From assembly GCA_963841705.1 (NCBI GenBank), contig CAWJDY010000004.1, positions 1 to 64,000 of the forward strand: a stretch of DNA of 64,000 nt, read 5' to 3'. This DNA comes from VAZQ01 sp963841705 (lineage in GTDB: Bacteria > Pseudomonadota > Alphaproteobacteria > Rhizobiales > Xanthobacteraceae). Shown in pieces: positions 43,229 to 52,092 of this stretch. How positions within the stretch are numbered: the first letter of the stretch is position 1; the number at the start of each line of letters is the position of its first letter. The notes under the pieces were generated by a model, which did no database searches, was not told the origin of the DNA, and saw only the letters and a program-made list of their open reading frames with translations. The translations under genes and the position numbers were made by a program.

Positions 43229-44635
43229 ATGGCAGACGCGTTGTGGCGCTGGGATGCAGCACGCCTCGTGGCGGCAATTCGCGCGCGCGCCGTGTCGAGC
43301 AGGCAAGTTGTTGCGGCGTGTCTTGCGCGGCTCCAAGAGGTCAATCGACGGGTGAATGCGGTCGTCGAGACGCTCGCCGAGGAGGCCTTGACCCTGGCCG
43401 ACGCAGCAGATCGGCAGTTGGCGAAGAGCGACCCAAGCGGGCCGCTGCTTGGCGTACCCGTCACCACCAAGATCAACACTGACCAGAAAGGCTGTGCAAC
43501 CACGAACGGCGTTGCCGCTTTCAGAAGCATGGTTGCGCAGGAGGACAGCCCTTCAATTGTCAATCTGCGCCGTGCCGGGGCGATCGTGATCGGGCGCACC
43601 AACGCGCCGGAATTCTCCTGGCGCTGGTTTACCGACAACGAGCTCCATGGCGAAACCATCAACCCGTGGAATCGCGAACGCACCTGCGGTGGATCGAGTG
43701 GCGGGGCAGCGGTGGCAGTCGCGACCGGAATGTGCCCGCTTGCGCAGGGGACCGACTTCGGCGGCTCGATCCGGCATCCGGCTCTGTGCTGCGGAATTGC
43801 AGGACTGCGTCCCACATTGGGCCGCGTGCCGGCCTACAATGCCAGCACCGGGGACCGGCCGATCACAGCACAATTCATGGCGGTGCACGGGCCGCTCGCG
43901 CGGCGCGTCGGCGATCTCAGATTAGCGCTCGCCGCCATGTCGGCCCACGATGTGCGCGATCCGTGGTGGGTGCCGGCTCCGCTTGCCGGCCCCGAGCTCC
44001 CCAGTCCCATTCGGGTCGCTCTGGTCGAGACCGCTTCAGGTGCGAGACTTCATCCTGGCATCGCCGCTGCGTTGAAGCAGGCCGCCACATGGCTGGAGGA
44101 CGCCGGCTATCTGGTCGAGCCGGCAGCCGCACCTTCGATTGAAGAGGCAGCAGCTCTCTGGTCCCGGCTGGTGCTCAATGAGGCCAAGCTCGGAATGATT
44201 TCGCAGATCAATCAGCACGGCGGCGCCGCCATTCGGAAGGTCGCCGCTCTGATGATCGAGCGAGCGCCTCCGACGGATTTTCACGATTTCTGGAAGGCGC
44301 TCGGTGGCCGTGCAGGCCTGGTGCGGCAATGGCAGCTGTTCCTCGAGCGCTATCCGATCATCCTCATGCCGGTGAGCCGAGAGCCTGCTTTCCCGCTGGG
44401 ACTGGATCAGCAAGACGCCGCCGCGTTGGCGCGCATATTCGATGCGGTGGCGCCCATCCTTGCCCCCGCCGTTGTGGGATTGCCATGCGTTGCCGTGCCG
44501 ACCGGTGTCTCTGACAACGTCCCGCTTGGTGTACAGCTGGTCGCCGGCCGCTTTCGCGAGGACCTTTGTCTGGACGCCGCGGAAGCCATCGAGACCCGCG
44601 CTGGCCTGCTGACGCCAATCGATCCGGTGGGGTGA
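43229..44635 (+). CDS. Amidase-signature family enzyme
   Basis: A 468-residue hydrolase. The catalytic Lys (about 81, VTTKINTD), cis-Ser (about 156, CGGSSGGAAVAVATG) and Ser nucleophile (about 180, GTDFGGSIRHPA) form the amidase-signature triad, and FMAVHGPLARRVGDL follows. It hydrolyses amides or related C-N bonds; Glu-tRNA amidotransferase GatA is a relative, but gatB and gatC are absent. It has GGGGAGAG before the ATG. It precedes a broken DUF2442 gene and an enolase-family gene on the other strand. Confidence 0.88.
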   Translation: MADALWRWDAARLVAAIRARAVSSRQVVAACLARLQEVNRRVNAVVETLAEEALTLADAADRQLAKSDPSGPLLGVPVTTKINTDQKGCATTNGVAAFRSMVAQEDSPSIVNLRRAGAIVIGRTNAPEFSWRWFTDNELHGETINPWNRERTCGGSSGGAAVAVATGMCPLAQGTDFGGSIRHPALCCGIAGLRPTLGRVPAYNASTGDRPITAQFMAVHGPLARRVGDLRLALAAMSAHDVRDPWWVPAPLAGPELPSPIRVALVETASGARLHPGIAAALKQAATWLEDAGYLVEPAAAPSIEEAAALWSRLVLNEAKLGMISQINQHGGAAIRKVAALMIERAPPTDFHDFWKALGGRAGLVRQWQLFLERYPIILMPVSREPAFPLGLDQQDAAALARIFDAVAPILAPAVVGLPCVAVPTGVSDNVPLGVQLVAGRFREDLCLDAAEAIETRAGLLTPIDPVG

Positions 44636-44679
44636 GCAACTGGAGCGCGACGAGCAAGCAAGGTTCGTGGAGGCCTGGA

Positions 44680-44920
44680 ATGTCCATTTCGGCGGTTAGG
44701 CTCGACGCGACGGCTATTGACGTGAACGTCACCGACGATCGGCTCTCGTTGCTCTTGCCGACGGACGCGAGTTGTCTGCACCGCTTGTCTGGTTTCCGCG
44801 CCTTTCAGACCCACAAAGGAGCAAAGGCGAAAATGGCGACTCATCGGGCGCGGACACGGAATTCACTGGCCCGAGGTTGATGAGGACATCTCCATAGCCA
44901 ACCTGCTCCGGGCGGTTTGA
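44680..44920 (+). pseudogene. DUF2442 protein, frameshifted
   Basis: From ATG 44680 (GTGGAGG upstream) the frame reads MSISAVRLDATAIDVNV and VTDDRLSLLL. The next part, ADGRELSAPLVWFPRLSDPQ, lies in a second frame, and WRLIGRGHGIHWPEVDEDIS in a third, ending at 44920. Joined, these give a textbook DUF2442 protein of about 80 residues. DUF2442 genes usually pair with DUF4160 in toxin-antitoxin-like units; no partner is seen. Confidence 0.65.
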
Positions 44921-45032
44921 GCAACAGGGCTTGCAGAGGGGCGGGCCATTGCCGCGCCCGAATATCCACATATGACCATAGCCAGCGGGCGACGCATGCG
45001 TCGCACCTCCCAAGGCGTTCGCATCTGGACGG

Positions 45033-46121
45033 CTACGCCCGGCAGTCCCGCAGGATCTCCGACTTGAATGCAAGCCCATGGCCGGGCCGCTCGGGCGCGA
45101 TGATCATGCCGTTCACCACCGGCACCGGGTCGACGAAGAGGTCGTTCGACAGCCCCATGTCCTCGATCCACAGACCGTTCGGAATCGAGGCAAGAAGCTG
45201 CACGTTGAGCTCGGGGAAGAGGTGCGGCGCAATTGTCATGCCCCAGGTATCGGCCAGCACCGCGGTCTTGCGCAGGTCGGTGAAGCCCCCGCGCATCGGA
45301 TCGGGCTGAAGGATCGGAATGCGAGGGTTCTCGAAGAACGGGCGCAGATCGAAGCGGGTGAAATGCGTCTCGCCGCCGACAATGCGGATCGACAGCGTCT
45401 GCGCCACGCGCATGTAGCCCTTGAAGTCGTCGGCGGGAACCGGCTCCTCCAGCCAGTAGACATCGTAGGGCTCGATCTGGCGTCCGATGTGGATGGCGAC
45501 ATCGGCGGTCCAGCCCTGGTTGACGTCGATCATGATGTCGATGTCAGGACCCAGCGCCTCGCGCATGCGCCGCACATTATCGACATCGCGGCGCACATCA
45601 TCCGTATGCGCCACCTGCATCTTGATCGCCTTGTAGCCCTGCGACTTATAGTGCAGCGCCTTGGCGATCATCCCGTCCCCGCCGGAGCCGCGGAAGCATC
45701 CGCTCCCGTAGGCGGGTATTTGCGAGCGGAAATGCCCCCAGAGCCGGTGCAGCGGCAGCCCCGCACGCTTGCCGAGCGCATCCCATAAGGCGACGTCGAG
45801 CGCCGACATGGCCATGGTAACGATGCCGCCACGGTTGTAGGTCACCGTTGCGCGCCAAAGGTCGTTCCAGATCGCCTCGACTGCAGTTGCGTCCTTGCCG
45901 ATCACGCGCGGCAGGATCGTCTCCTCCAATGCGGTGGCGATGGTGCGCAGTCCCGGCCGGAACGAGAACAGATAACCCATCCCGACGATGCCGCCCTTGG
46001 TCTCGACTTCGAGCACGAGGAGATTGCGGGTATCGCCGAACGCGTGCCCCTTCAGCCAGGGCGTATTCGGCCAGGGCACCCGCAGGAGCGTGGTGCGGAT
46101 GGCCGCAATGGTCATGTCCAT
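45033..46121 (-). CDS. Enolase-superfamily enzyme (mandelate racemase / muconate lactonizing type)
   Basis: A 362-residue protein. The N-terminal capping domain has LLVLEVETKGGIVGMGYLF. The barrel carries GYKAIKMQVAH (Lys about 167), IMIDVNQGW (metal Asp 199), YWLEEPVP (metal Glu 226), IVGGETHFTR (metal Glu 251) and TIAPHLFPE (His about 300). These are the metal and acid-base residues of the superfamily, which abstract a proton alpha to a carboxylate: sugar-acid dehydratases, racemases or lactonizing enzymes. The second position after the KxK lysine is Gln, as in some sugar-acid dehydratases. Reaction unassigned. Confidence 0.85.
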   Translation of the reverse strand: MDMTIAAIRTTLLRVPWPNTPWLKGHAFGDTRNLLVLEVETKGGIVGMGYLFSFRPGLRTIATALEETILPRVIGKDATAVEAIWNDLWRATVTYNRGGIVTMAMSALDVALWDALGKRAGLPLHRLWGHFRSQIPAYGSGCFRGSGGDGMIAKALHYKSQGYKAIKMQVAHTDDVRRDVDNVRRMREALGPDIDIMIDVNQGWTADVAIHIGRQIEPYDVYWLEEPVPADDFKGYMRVAQTLSIRIVGGETHFTRFDLRPFFENPRIPILQPDPMRGGFTDLRKTAVLADTWGMTIAPHLFPELNVQLLASIPNGLWIEDMGLSNDLFVDPVPVVNGMIIAPERPGHGLAFKSEILRDCRA

Positions 46122-46277
46122 GATGCTGCCTTCTGAGTGCGCTCAGGCGGGCCGAACGGGGGATGTCTACTGTAGCCCGGAGGGCGCGCATAGCGCTACA
46201 TCCCCGCGAGACATCCCGGCACAGCCTCCCGATGACGTCCATAACTTAAGCCTCCATCGCCAATCTCTCGGTTGTCA

Positions 46278-46385
46278 TGCCCCGCTTCAAGCGGGGCATC
46301 CAGTAATCCCGATCGGCGGTTTGAGCCGAAGGCGTCCCAAATCCGACGTTCGGTGATTAATGGATCGTCCGCATACGCGGACGAT
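46278..46385. repeat. Two Bradyrhizobiaceae-type intergenic palindromes
   Basis: TGCCCCGCTTCAAGCGGGGCA at 46278-46298 is an almost perfect hairpin. ATCGTCCGC / GCGGACGAT at 46364-46372 and 46377-46385 is another. Such TGCCCGC...GCGGGCA elements flanked by TCATG recur between genes in Bradyrhizobium and Rhodopseudomonas. The rest of 46122-46400 holds no gene. Confidence 0.65.
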
Positions 46386-46399
46386 GACGACCGACGGGC

Positions 46400-46588
46400 T
46401 GATGACTTCCTCGGTCTGACAATCTTCGTGATCGGCCTGCTTTGGCCGTATCTCAGTCGCCTGGGGCTGGCGCGGCTGCCCGGGGACATTGTCGTCGCGC
46501 GGGGAAATACGACGTTTTATTTTCCCCTGAGACATGTTTGCTCGCGAGCCTGCTGCTAAGCCTGATCTTTTGGCTCGTGAACCGCTGA
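46400..46588 (+). pseudogene. DUF2905 membrane protein, frameshifted
   Basis: One frame has DDFLGLTIFVIGLLWPYLSR, LGLARLPGDIVVARGNTTFYF. After PL the family tail LLASLLLSLIFWLVNR, ending at 46588, is in another frame. The normal start is lost as well: the frame runs upstream into the palindromic repeat. Intact members are about 70 residues. Confidence 0.6.
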
Positions 46589-46700
46589 GGCGTGCGCAAT
46601 CGGTTTGCGGCCGGAACTCCGCCGCTCCGGAACTTCGCCGCTTTGCGCTTGCGGACAGCATCAGCGATAATGGCGCAGCACGCGGCCAGGAGGTTGCACC

Positions 46701-47756
46701 ATGGCGCCCGAGAACACGATCCCTGCAATCGACCTCTCGCCGCTGCGACGCGGCAGCGACACGGAGAAGCGCGAGGTGTCGCGCCGGATCGACGCTGCAT
46801 TGACCGAGATCGGATTTTTCATCGTCACCGGACACGGCGTTTCGCAGGACCTGATCCTGTCCGCGCGCGAGCAGGCGATCGCCTTCTTTGCCCTGCCCGA
46901 GGAAGAGAAGATGAAGGTGCAGCGGCCTCCGGCCAAGATCAGCCGCGGCTACAACTGGGTGGGAGATCGCTCGATTGCATATTCGATGGGCCAGACGGCG
47001 CCTCCCGACATCCAGGAGGCGTTTGCATTCGGGCCGGAGAATGTGCCCGATGTCGGATCCCGCCTGGACGGGCCCGGCGCCAAAATGCACGCGCCCAACA
47101 TCTGGCCGCAGCGCCCGCCCGAGTTCAAGAAAATCATGCTCGCCTATTACCGCGCCATGTCCGATCTGGCGTGGCAGGTGCTGGGGGCCATGGCAGCCGC
47201 GCTTGGGATGAGCGAGGCCTATTTCAGCGACAAGTTCGATCGCCAGGCGAGCGTCGTGCGCGTGATCCGGTATCCGGCAGTGACCCGACCGCCGCTGCCG
47301 GGACAGCTGCGCGCAGGGACGCATACCGACTATGGCAGCATGACCTTCGTACGCGGCGACGACACGGCCGGCGGGCTGCAGGTCAAGCACCGGCAGGGCG
47401 GATGGATGGACGTGCATATTCCGTCCGACGGCTTGTGCTGCAACATCGGCGACCTCATGGCGCGCTGGTCGAATGACCGCTGGGTCTCCACCCTCCATCG
47501 CGTCGCCGTGCCGCCGCAAGATGCGGTGCCGACCGACCGCATCTCGCTCGTGTTCTTTCAGAACCCCAATCCCGATGCGGTTATTCGCTGCTTCGAGAGT
47601 TGCGTGCAACCGGGAGAGACAGCGAAATATCCGCCCATCAACGTGGCGGAGCATTACCTCGGCAAGCTGATGAAGGCGGGACACAGCCGTCTTGACGCCA
47701 AGGCGGGCGACGCGCTTGCAGATGCCGAGCCGCACGCGGAGCAAACCGCTCGATGA
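46701..47756 (+). CDS. 2-oxoglutarate/Fe(II)-type oxygenase (isopenicillin N synthase family)
   Basis: A 351-residue protein with GGAGG 8 nt before the ATG. The N-terminal part IPAIDLSPLRRG and ALTEIGFFIVTGHGV is the DIOX_N domain. The jelly-roll core has AGTHTDYGSMTF (His-x-Asp), VSTLHRVAVP (third ligand His) and TDRISLVFFQNP (Arg-x-Ser binding the co-substrate). Members hydroxylate or cyclise small molecules. It lies between the enolase-type and LigB-type genes, so it may oxidise a natural or aromatic compound. Exact reaction unknown. Confidence 0.88.
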   Translation: MAPENTIPAIDLSPLRRGSDTEKREVSRRIDAALTEIGFFIVTGHGVSQDLILSAREQAIAFFALPEEEKMKVQRPPAKISRGYNWVGDRSIAYSMGQTAPPDIQEAFAFGPENVPDVGSRLDGPGAKMHAPNIWPQRPPEFKKIMLAYYRAMSDLAWQVLGAMAAALGMSEAYFSDKFDRQASVVRVIRYPAVTRPPLPGQLRAGTHTDYGSMTFVRGDDTAGGLQVKHRQGGWMDVHIPSDGLCCNIGDLMARWSNDRWVSTLHRVAVPPQDAVPTDRISLVFFQNPNPDAVIRCFESCVQPGETAKYPPINVAEHYLGKLMKAGHSRLDAKAGDALADAEPHAEQTAR

Positions 47757-47860
47757 TCGCCTCTGCCGCCACTGTATGAAGCGAACCGGGCGGGCAGAAA
47801 CCGGGTCGTTGTGGCGAGCGCACGCGTCGAGAGATGTTCTTTGGCAGCGGAGCAGGCTGC

Positions 47861-48832
47861 TCAGGGCGTTGCCGGAAGCTGATACTGAAAGAACTCAGCG
47901 AGCTGCTGCTTGGTCAGCGGCGCCGAGAGGAACTTCATGGCCACGGCATCGGCCATGGCCTGATCGACTCCCGACAACCGATCGGGCCGCAGATTGTTCT
48001 TCGGGTAGAATTCGTCCCGTGCCTTTTTGGCCACCGCGAGCGGTATCCTGGCGGACGCGGCATACATGCGAAGCGACGCATCGTCGGCGTACATCCAGTC
48101 CATGGTCTCGGCGTAGGCCAGCATGCAGCGGCGGAAGGCATCCCGCCTGTGGGCGAGACTATCGGCATTTGCCACGATGACGCGCACTGTCTGGTCCTGC
48201 AACGACGGCACGTCGCTGCCGCGAGCTACGATGCGGATCTTCCCCTGCTCGAGCGCCTCGACCCCGAGGGGCGGCGACGACCAGCCGATATCGATCTGAC
48301 CGGACATGACCGCCGTGTAGGTGCTGGCCGGGCTGCCGGTGGCAGTGGGATTCGCGACTACGCCAAACTGTTTCATCAACGCGAGCACGATCGTGTTGGT
48401 CGATGATCCCGTGCTTGAGAATGCGATGGTTTTACCGTTCGCATCCTTCAAGGAGCGGATCGGGGAATCCGCGCGCACATACCAGTACAGGTCATGGGCA
48501 CCTGTGGTCTGGTTGCCGATGGCGCGGATCGGTGCGCCCTTGGCAAACGCCGCGAAGGCACCGTAAGTGCCAACCCCGATGCCGACATCGACGCTTCCGG
48601 CGATCACGGCCTGCATGGTTTCCCCACTGCCCTGCGTGGCGAGAATTTCCAGCGATATCCCGTGCTGCTTGAAGATCCCCGCCTCTTGTCCAAGGGGCGC
48701 AGGCTGGTTTTCCCAGTTCGCCGGGGCGCCAGTGGCGAGCTTGACCAGATCATACGCACCAGCCTGCCGCGGCAGCAGCAATGCCGCGGCACCCGCCAGA
48801 AGCAAGCCGAGCGAAGCAAGCCGCAACATCAT
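47861..48832 (-). CDS. NMT1/SsuA-type ABC substrate-binding protein
   Basis: A 323-residue periplasmic protein. Signal peptide MMLRLASLGLLLAGAAALLL, then YDLVKLATGAPANWENQPAPL, QHGISLEILATQGSGETMQAV and SVDVGIGVGTYGAFAAFAKG, the NitT/TauT/SsuA fold, and FSSTGSSTNTIVLALMKQFG. It should bind an aromatic or sulfonate-type compound. The start could be the second ATG, at 48829. No permease is in the window; the gene ends 104 bp from the oxygenase gene and is followed upstream by a LigB-type dioxygenase, so a degradation operon is plausible. Confidence 0.85.
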   Translation of the reverse strand: MMLRLASLGLLLAGAAALLLPRQAGAYDLVKLATGAPANWENQPAPLGQEAGIFKQHGISLEILATQGSGETMQAVIAGSVDVGIGVGTYGAFAAFAKGAPIRAIGNQTTGAHDLYWYVRADSPIRSLKDANGKTIAFSSTGSSTNTIVLALMKQFGVVANPTATGSPASTYTAVMSGQIDIGWSSPPLGVEALEQGKIRIVARGSDVPSLQDQTVRVIVANADSLAHRRDAFRRCMLAYAETMDWMYADDASLRMYAASARIPLAVAKKARDEFYPKNNLRPDRLSGVDQAMADAVAMKFLSAPLTKQQLAEFFQYQLPATP

Positions 48833-48891
48833 CTCACTATCATCTCCCGACAATCAGAACATCACCGCGGCTCGATGCAGGCAGCACGCGC

Positions 48892-49833
48892 TCAGCCCTG
48901 GCCGACGACGATGCCCATCCCGGTGATCCATTCGGGCACAAGGCGATAGTAGCGCAATTCGCTTTGCAATTTGCCCGCCTTGCGCGCTGCCGCAGCGGCC
49001 GCAACCCAGGTACGCACTTCGTGCGCGCCGAAACCTGCCACCCGATCGATCTCGGCATCGGACATCCGGTCGAAGTCCTCATGATTGGGTCCGAGGAAGG
49101 TGTCGAGGAATTTGCGATCCCATTCCTCGCTGGGCGGCAGGCAGGGTCCCTTGCCGACCACCATGTCCTGCGCCGCCTGGATCACGCGACGCTCGCGCGC
49201 ATCGAGCTCTTCCTGGGACGGGGTATGCCGCACGATCAGACGTCGCGCGACCTCGGGCGGGCTCTTATCGAGCCGCGGCGTCGGTGGATCGTGGGAGAGG
49301 CCGCCGGAGCCGATAATGCTCACACGCAGGTCATGATTGCCCAAGAACTCTCCAACTGCCTCACCGAATGCGCGCACGCGGCGGAAGGAAGGCCGCGGAT
49401 CGGCCGCGCAATTCACGAAGATCGGCAGGACATCGTAGCGCGTCAGGGCGCCGGTCAGCTTGAGGAGCGGAATCGTGATCCCGTGGTCCACCTTCATCTG
49501 ATGCGAGATCGCCACGTCGAAATCGCGTGATTGCAGGAAGCGGACGCAATCGAGCGCAAGCTCGCGCGGCACACGCAGCGGCCCGTTTTCGAGATGCCAA
49601 TCCCTGCTGCTTTCCGCCGAGGTTCCGATGCAGAACGCCGGCATCAGCTCATAAAAGAAGCCGTTGAAGTGGTCGGGGCCGAACACCACCACGAGCTCGG
49701 GCTTGAAGGCATGCAGCTCGGCCGATGCGGATTCGAGCTCCTTGAAGAAGCGCGCGTGCAGGTCTTTCTCCGTCTCCTCCACGTCCGTGGTCATCAGTGG
49801 ACTGTGGGAGCAGCAGATGAGCTGGACCGCCAT
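48892..49833 (-). CDS. Class III extradiol dioxygenase (LigB / MhpB-like)
   Basis: A 313-residue protein with QLICCSHSPLM (metal His) at the start, ELVVVFGPDHFNGFFYELMPAF (second metal His and surrounding loop), IIGSGGLSHDPP and QMKVDHGITIPLL. These are the conserved sites of LigB/MhpB dioxygenases, which cleave catechol rings next to the hydroxyls. MhpB (3-carboxyethyl-catechol dioxygenase) is the closest named type I recall. It follows a dihydroxyphthalate-like binding protein by 12 bp and precedes an SsuA-type one, so all three may work on one aromatic compound. Confidence 0.88.
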   Translation of the reverse strand: MAVQLICCSHSPLMTTDVEETEKDLHARFFKELESASAELHAFKPELVVVFGPDHFNGFFYELMPAFCIGTSAESSRDWHLENGPLRVPRELALDCVRFLQSRDFDVAISHQMKVDHGITIPLLKLTGALTRYDVLPIFVNCAADPRPSFRRVRAFGEAVGEFLGNHDLRVSIIGSGGLSHDPPTPRLDKSPPEVARRLIVRHTPSQEELDARERRVIQAAQDMVVGKGPCLPPSEEWDRKFLDTFLGPNHEDFDRMSDAEIDRVAGFGAHEVRTWVAAAAAARKAGKLQSELRYYRLVPEWITGMGIVVGQG

Positions 49834-49845
49834 GCTCTCTCCTCC

Positions 49846-50838
49846 TCAGACCCGCGTTTCGCTGAGCGTGCTCTCGGCGAACATCTCCTCGACCGGCAAC
49901 AAGCGTACCATCAGCCCCTGCTGGTAGGAATATCGCGCCATTGTGGAGAGCGTCTTGCGATTGGCCTCCGCTCCATAGGGCCAGAAGTCGCTGCCCATGA
50001 CTTCCCGTGTCGCATCAAGCTCCGCGCCCACCCAGGGAAGCCCCACTTTCAGCGCAGCCGTTTCCTCCAGGTCGGCATCCGCCATTCGCTTGGCCTGCTT
50101 GAATGCCTTGTAGACGCTGGCCGCCAGCCACGGATGCTGCTGCGCCACATCGCGGCGAATGCCGACGGCATGCATGATCGGAAACAACCCGCTACGAGCA
50201 AAATAGTCGCGCTCGGCGCTGCGATAGTCCGGAAAAAGCCGCCGTACCTGGGCGTGTCCGGCAATGAAACATGATGGGCGCCGCGCGGATATGACCGCGT
50301 CCAGCTTCCCTGCCGCGAGCATCTCGGAGAGCGTCTGTCCGGGGCCGGCAATCGTGAGCGGAAATCCTTTTGGCAGGTTGAGCGGGAACTTGTCGCGCCG
50401 GCCCGCATTCTCAAGACCGGCCTGGACCCACTCCATCTCCGTTGGCGCGATTCCGAAATCGTCTTGCAGGAAACCACGCACCCACATCGCCGCCGACATC
50501 TGATATTCGGGTACTCCGATCCGTTTACCGCGGAGGTCCTCGGGGCGCTCGATGCCGCGGTCGCTGCGGACATAGATCGCCGAGTGGCGGAAGGTGCGCG
50601 ACAGGAAGGCGGGCACGGCGACATACGGCGCCTCGCCGCGCGACAGGGCGATCAAATAGGGGCTGAACCCGATCTCCGCGACCTCGAACTCGCGATGGAA
50701 AAATGCGCGCTCGAAGCATTCCTCAACAGGCATGGTGAGATAATTAACGTCGCACCCCTCCACACGCACCCGCCCGTCGGATATGGCGCGCACGCGATCA
50801 TAATCCCAGGTCGCGATGGTGATGGAAAGGCGGCTCAT
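49846..50838 (-). CDS. 4,5-dihydroxyphthalate decarboxylase-like / ABC binding-fold protein
   Basis: A 330-residue protein from ATG 50838: LSITIATWDYDRVRAISDG, FHREFEVAEIGFSPYLIALS, FRHSAIYVRSDRGIERPEDLRG and RIGVPEYQMSAAMWVRGFLQ. Proteins annotated as 4,5-dihydroxyphthalate decarboxylase (Pht5) have this binding-protein-like fold and no signal peptide is visible here, so it may be a cytoplasmic enzyme. The C-terminal LPWVGAELDATREVMGSDFWPYG is typical. It is coupled to the LigB gene and fits a phthalate or protocatechuate-like pathway. Upstream of 50838 the frame is not coding. Confidence 0.8.
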   Translation of the reverse strand: MSRLSITIATWDYDRVRAISDGRVRVEGCDVNYLTMPVEECFERAFFHREFEVAEIGFSPYLIALSRGEAPYVAVPAFLSRTFRHSAIYVRSDRGIERPEDLRGKRIGVPEYQMSAAMWVRGFLQDDFGIAPTEMEWVQAGLENAGRRDKFPLNLPKGFPLTIAGPGQTLSEMLAAGKLDAVISARRPSCFIAGHAQVRRLFPDYRSAERDYFARSGLFPIMHAVGIRRDVAQQHPWLAASVYKAFKQAKRMADADLEETAALKVGLPWVGAELDATREVMGSDFWPYGAEANRKTLSTMARYSYQQGLMVRLLPVEEMFAESTLSETRV

Positions 50839-50964
50839 GTCACACCGAAATAGGCTTCCGCATTGCGATAGGGGGAGGCTATAGGCGTCGAGGTGGCATG
50901 AAAAGCGCCGCCCGCCCTGCTGCATAGCCGCGCCACGGCAGACAGGATTGCAAGCACCCGAGTC

Positions 50965-52056
50965 ATGCTGGTAGGCATGGCCTTTGAGAACCCGAAGGAC
51001 CGCATGTCTGTCTTGCAGCTGTTCAACGACGAGCCGGCCCAGGACAGGAGCAAGACCATAACCATCTGCGCGATGCTGGTCCTGGCGAATGCCCTCGCCT
51101 GGGCCTGGGCGCTCGTGGCGCTGGCGGACCGCCCGGCGCTGTTTGCGACCGCATTCCTGGCCTACACATTCGGCTTGCGCCATGCGGTCGATGCCGATCA
51201 CATCGCGGCCATCGACAACGTCGTGCGCAAGCTGATGCAGGAAGGCAAGCGACCGCTCTCCGTGGGCTTCTTTTTCTCGCTGGGCCATTCGACGGTGGTC
51301 GTGCTCGCAGCCATCGGGATTGCCGCAACCACGACCGCGCTGCAGACCAGGTTTGCAGCATTCAAGGCACTGGGCGGGATCATCGGCACCAGCGTCTCCG
51401 TGTTTTTTCTTTTGACGATCGCAATCGTAAACCTGGTGATACTTTTCGGGGTGTGGCGGAGCCTTCAGCATGTGCGCCGCGGCGGTCGGATCGAGCTCGA
51501 CCACCTCGACGCGCTGCTCGCCGGGCGCGGCTTCCTTGCGCGACTGTTCAGAGGAATCTTCCGGATCATATCCAAAAGCTGGCACATGTATCCCTTGGGA
51601 CTGCTGTTTGCGCTCGGCTTCGACACGGCAACCGAGATTGGGCTGCTCGGCCTCTCGGCGGCGCAAGCAGCGCAGGGGATGTCGCTGTGGTCCATACTCA
51701 TCTTCCCCGCTCTGTTCACCGCAGCCATGGTGCTGGTCGACACCATCGACGGGCTGTTCATGGTCGGCGCCTACGGCTGGGCATTCAGCAGCCCGATACG
51801 AAAGCTCTGGTACAATCTCACGATCACCGCGATGTCGGTGCTGATTGCGCTCTTCATCGGCGGCATCGAAGCATTCGGGCTCCTGGCCGACAGGCTCGGA
51901 ATGCAAGGCGGATTCTGGGCCGCCGTCGGCAATCTGAATGGTTCTCTGGGCACGTTCGGGTTGCTCGTCATCGGAGCCTTCGTATTTTGCTGGCTCGGGT
52001 CAGCGCTGGTCTTTGGCTGGAAAGGCTATGACCTGGGCCGGGTCCCGTTTGCTTGA
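50965..52056 (+). CDS. Nickel/cobalt transporter (NiCoT: HoxN/NixA type)
   Basis: A 363-residue membrane protein with eight helices. The signature RHAVDADHIAAIDNVVRK in helix 2, FFFSLGHSTVVVL and LGFDTATEIGLL in later helices are the metal-recognition motifs of NiCoT permeases. They import Ni2+ or Co2+ for urease, hydrogenase or B12 enzymes. Three starts are possible (50965, 50977, 51004); only 51004 has a ribosome site (AAGGA 4 nt upstream). No nickel enzyme lies in the window, and the upstream 126 bp hold no recognisable riboswitch. Confidence 0.9.
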   Translation: MLVGMAFENPKDRMSVLQLFNDEPAQDRSKTITICAMLVLANALAWAWALVALADRPALFATAFLAYTFGLRHAVDADHIAAIDNVVRKLMQEGKRPLSVGFFFSLGHSTVVVLAAIGIAATTTALQTRFAAFKALGGIIGTSVSVFFLLTIAIVNLVILFGVWRSLQHVRRGGRIELDHLDALLAGRGFLARLFRGIFRIISKSWHMYPLGLLFALGFDTATEIGLLGLSAAQAAQGMSLWSILIFPALFTAAMVLVDTIDGLFMVGAYGWAFSSPIRKLWYNLTITAMSVLIALFIGGIEAFGLLADRLGMQGGFWAAVGNLNGSLGTFGLLVIGAFVFCWLGSALVFGWKGYDLGRVPFA

Positions 52057-52092
52057 TACGATATCTGGAGACGATAAGGAGGCGGCTTTGCC

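Noticed and set aside
46287..47744. A 485-residue minus-strand frame over the 2OG oxygenase gene
   Set aside because: Arg/His/Leu-rich shadow composition; the plus strand encodes a complete oxygenase with all metal ligands and a good ribosome site.
50840..50964. Possible cobalamin or nickel riboswitch before the Ni/Co transporter
   Set aside because: GCCACGG resembles a B12 box, but the other conserved parts of a cobalamin or NiCo riboswitch are missing.
50839..51906. N-terminal extension of the Pht5-like protein through the Ni/Co transporter region
   Set aside because: The extension is the antisense of the transporter gene; the real start at 50838 begins the conserved fold.
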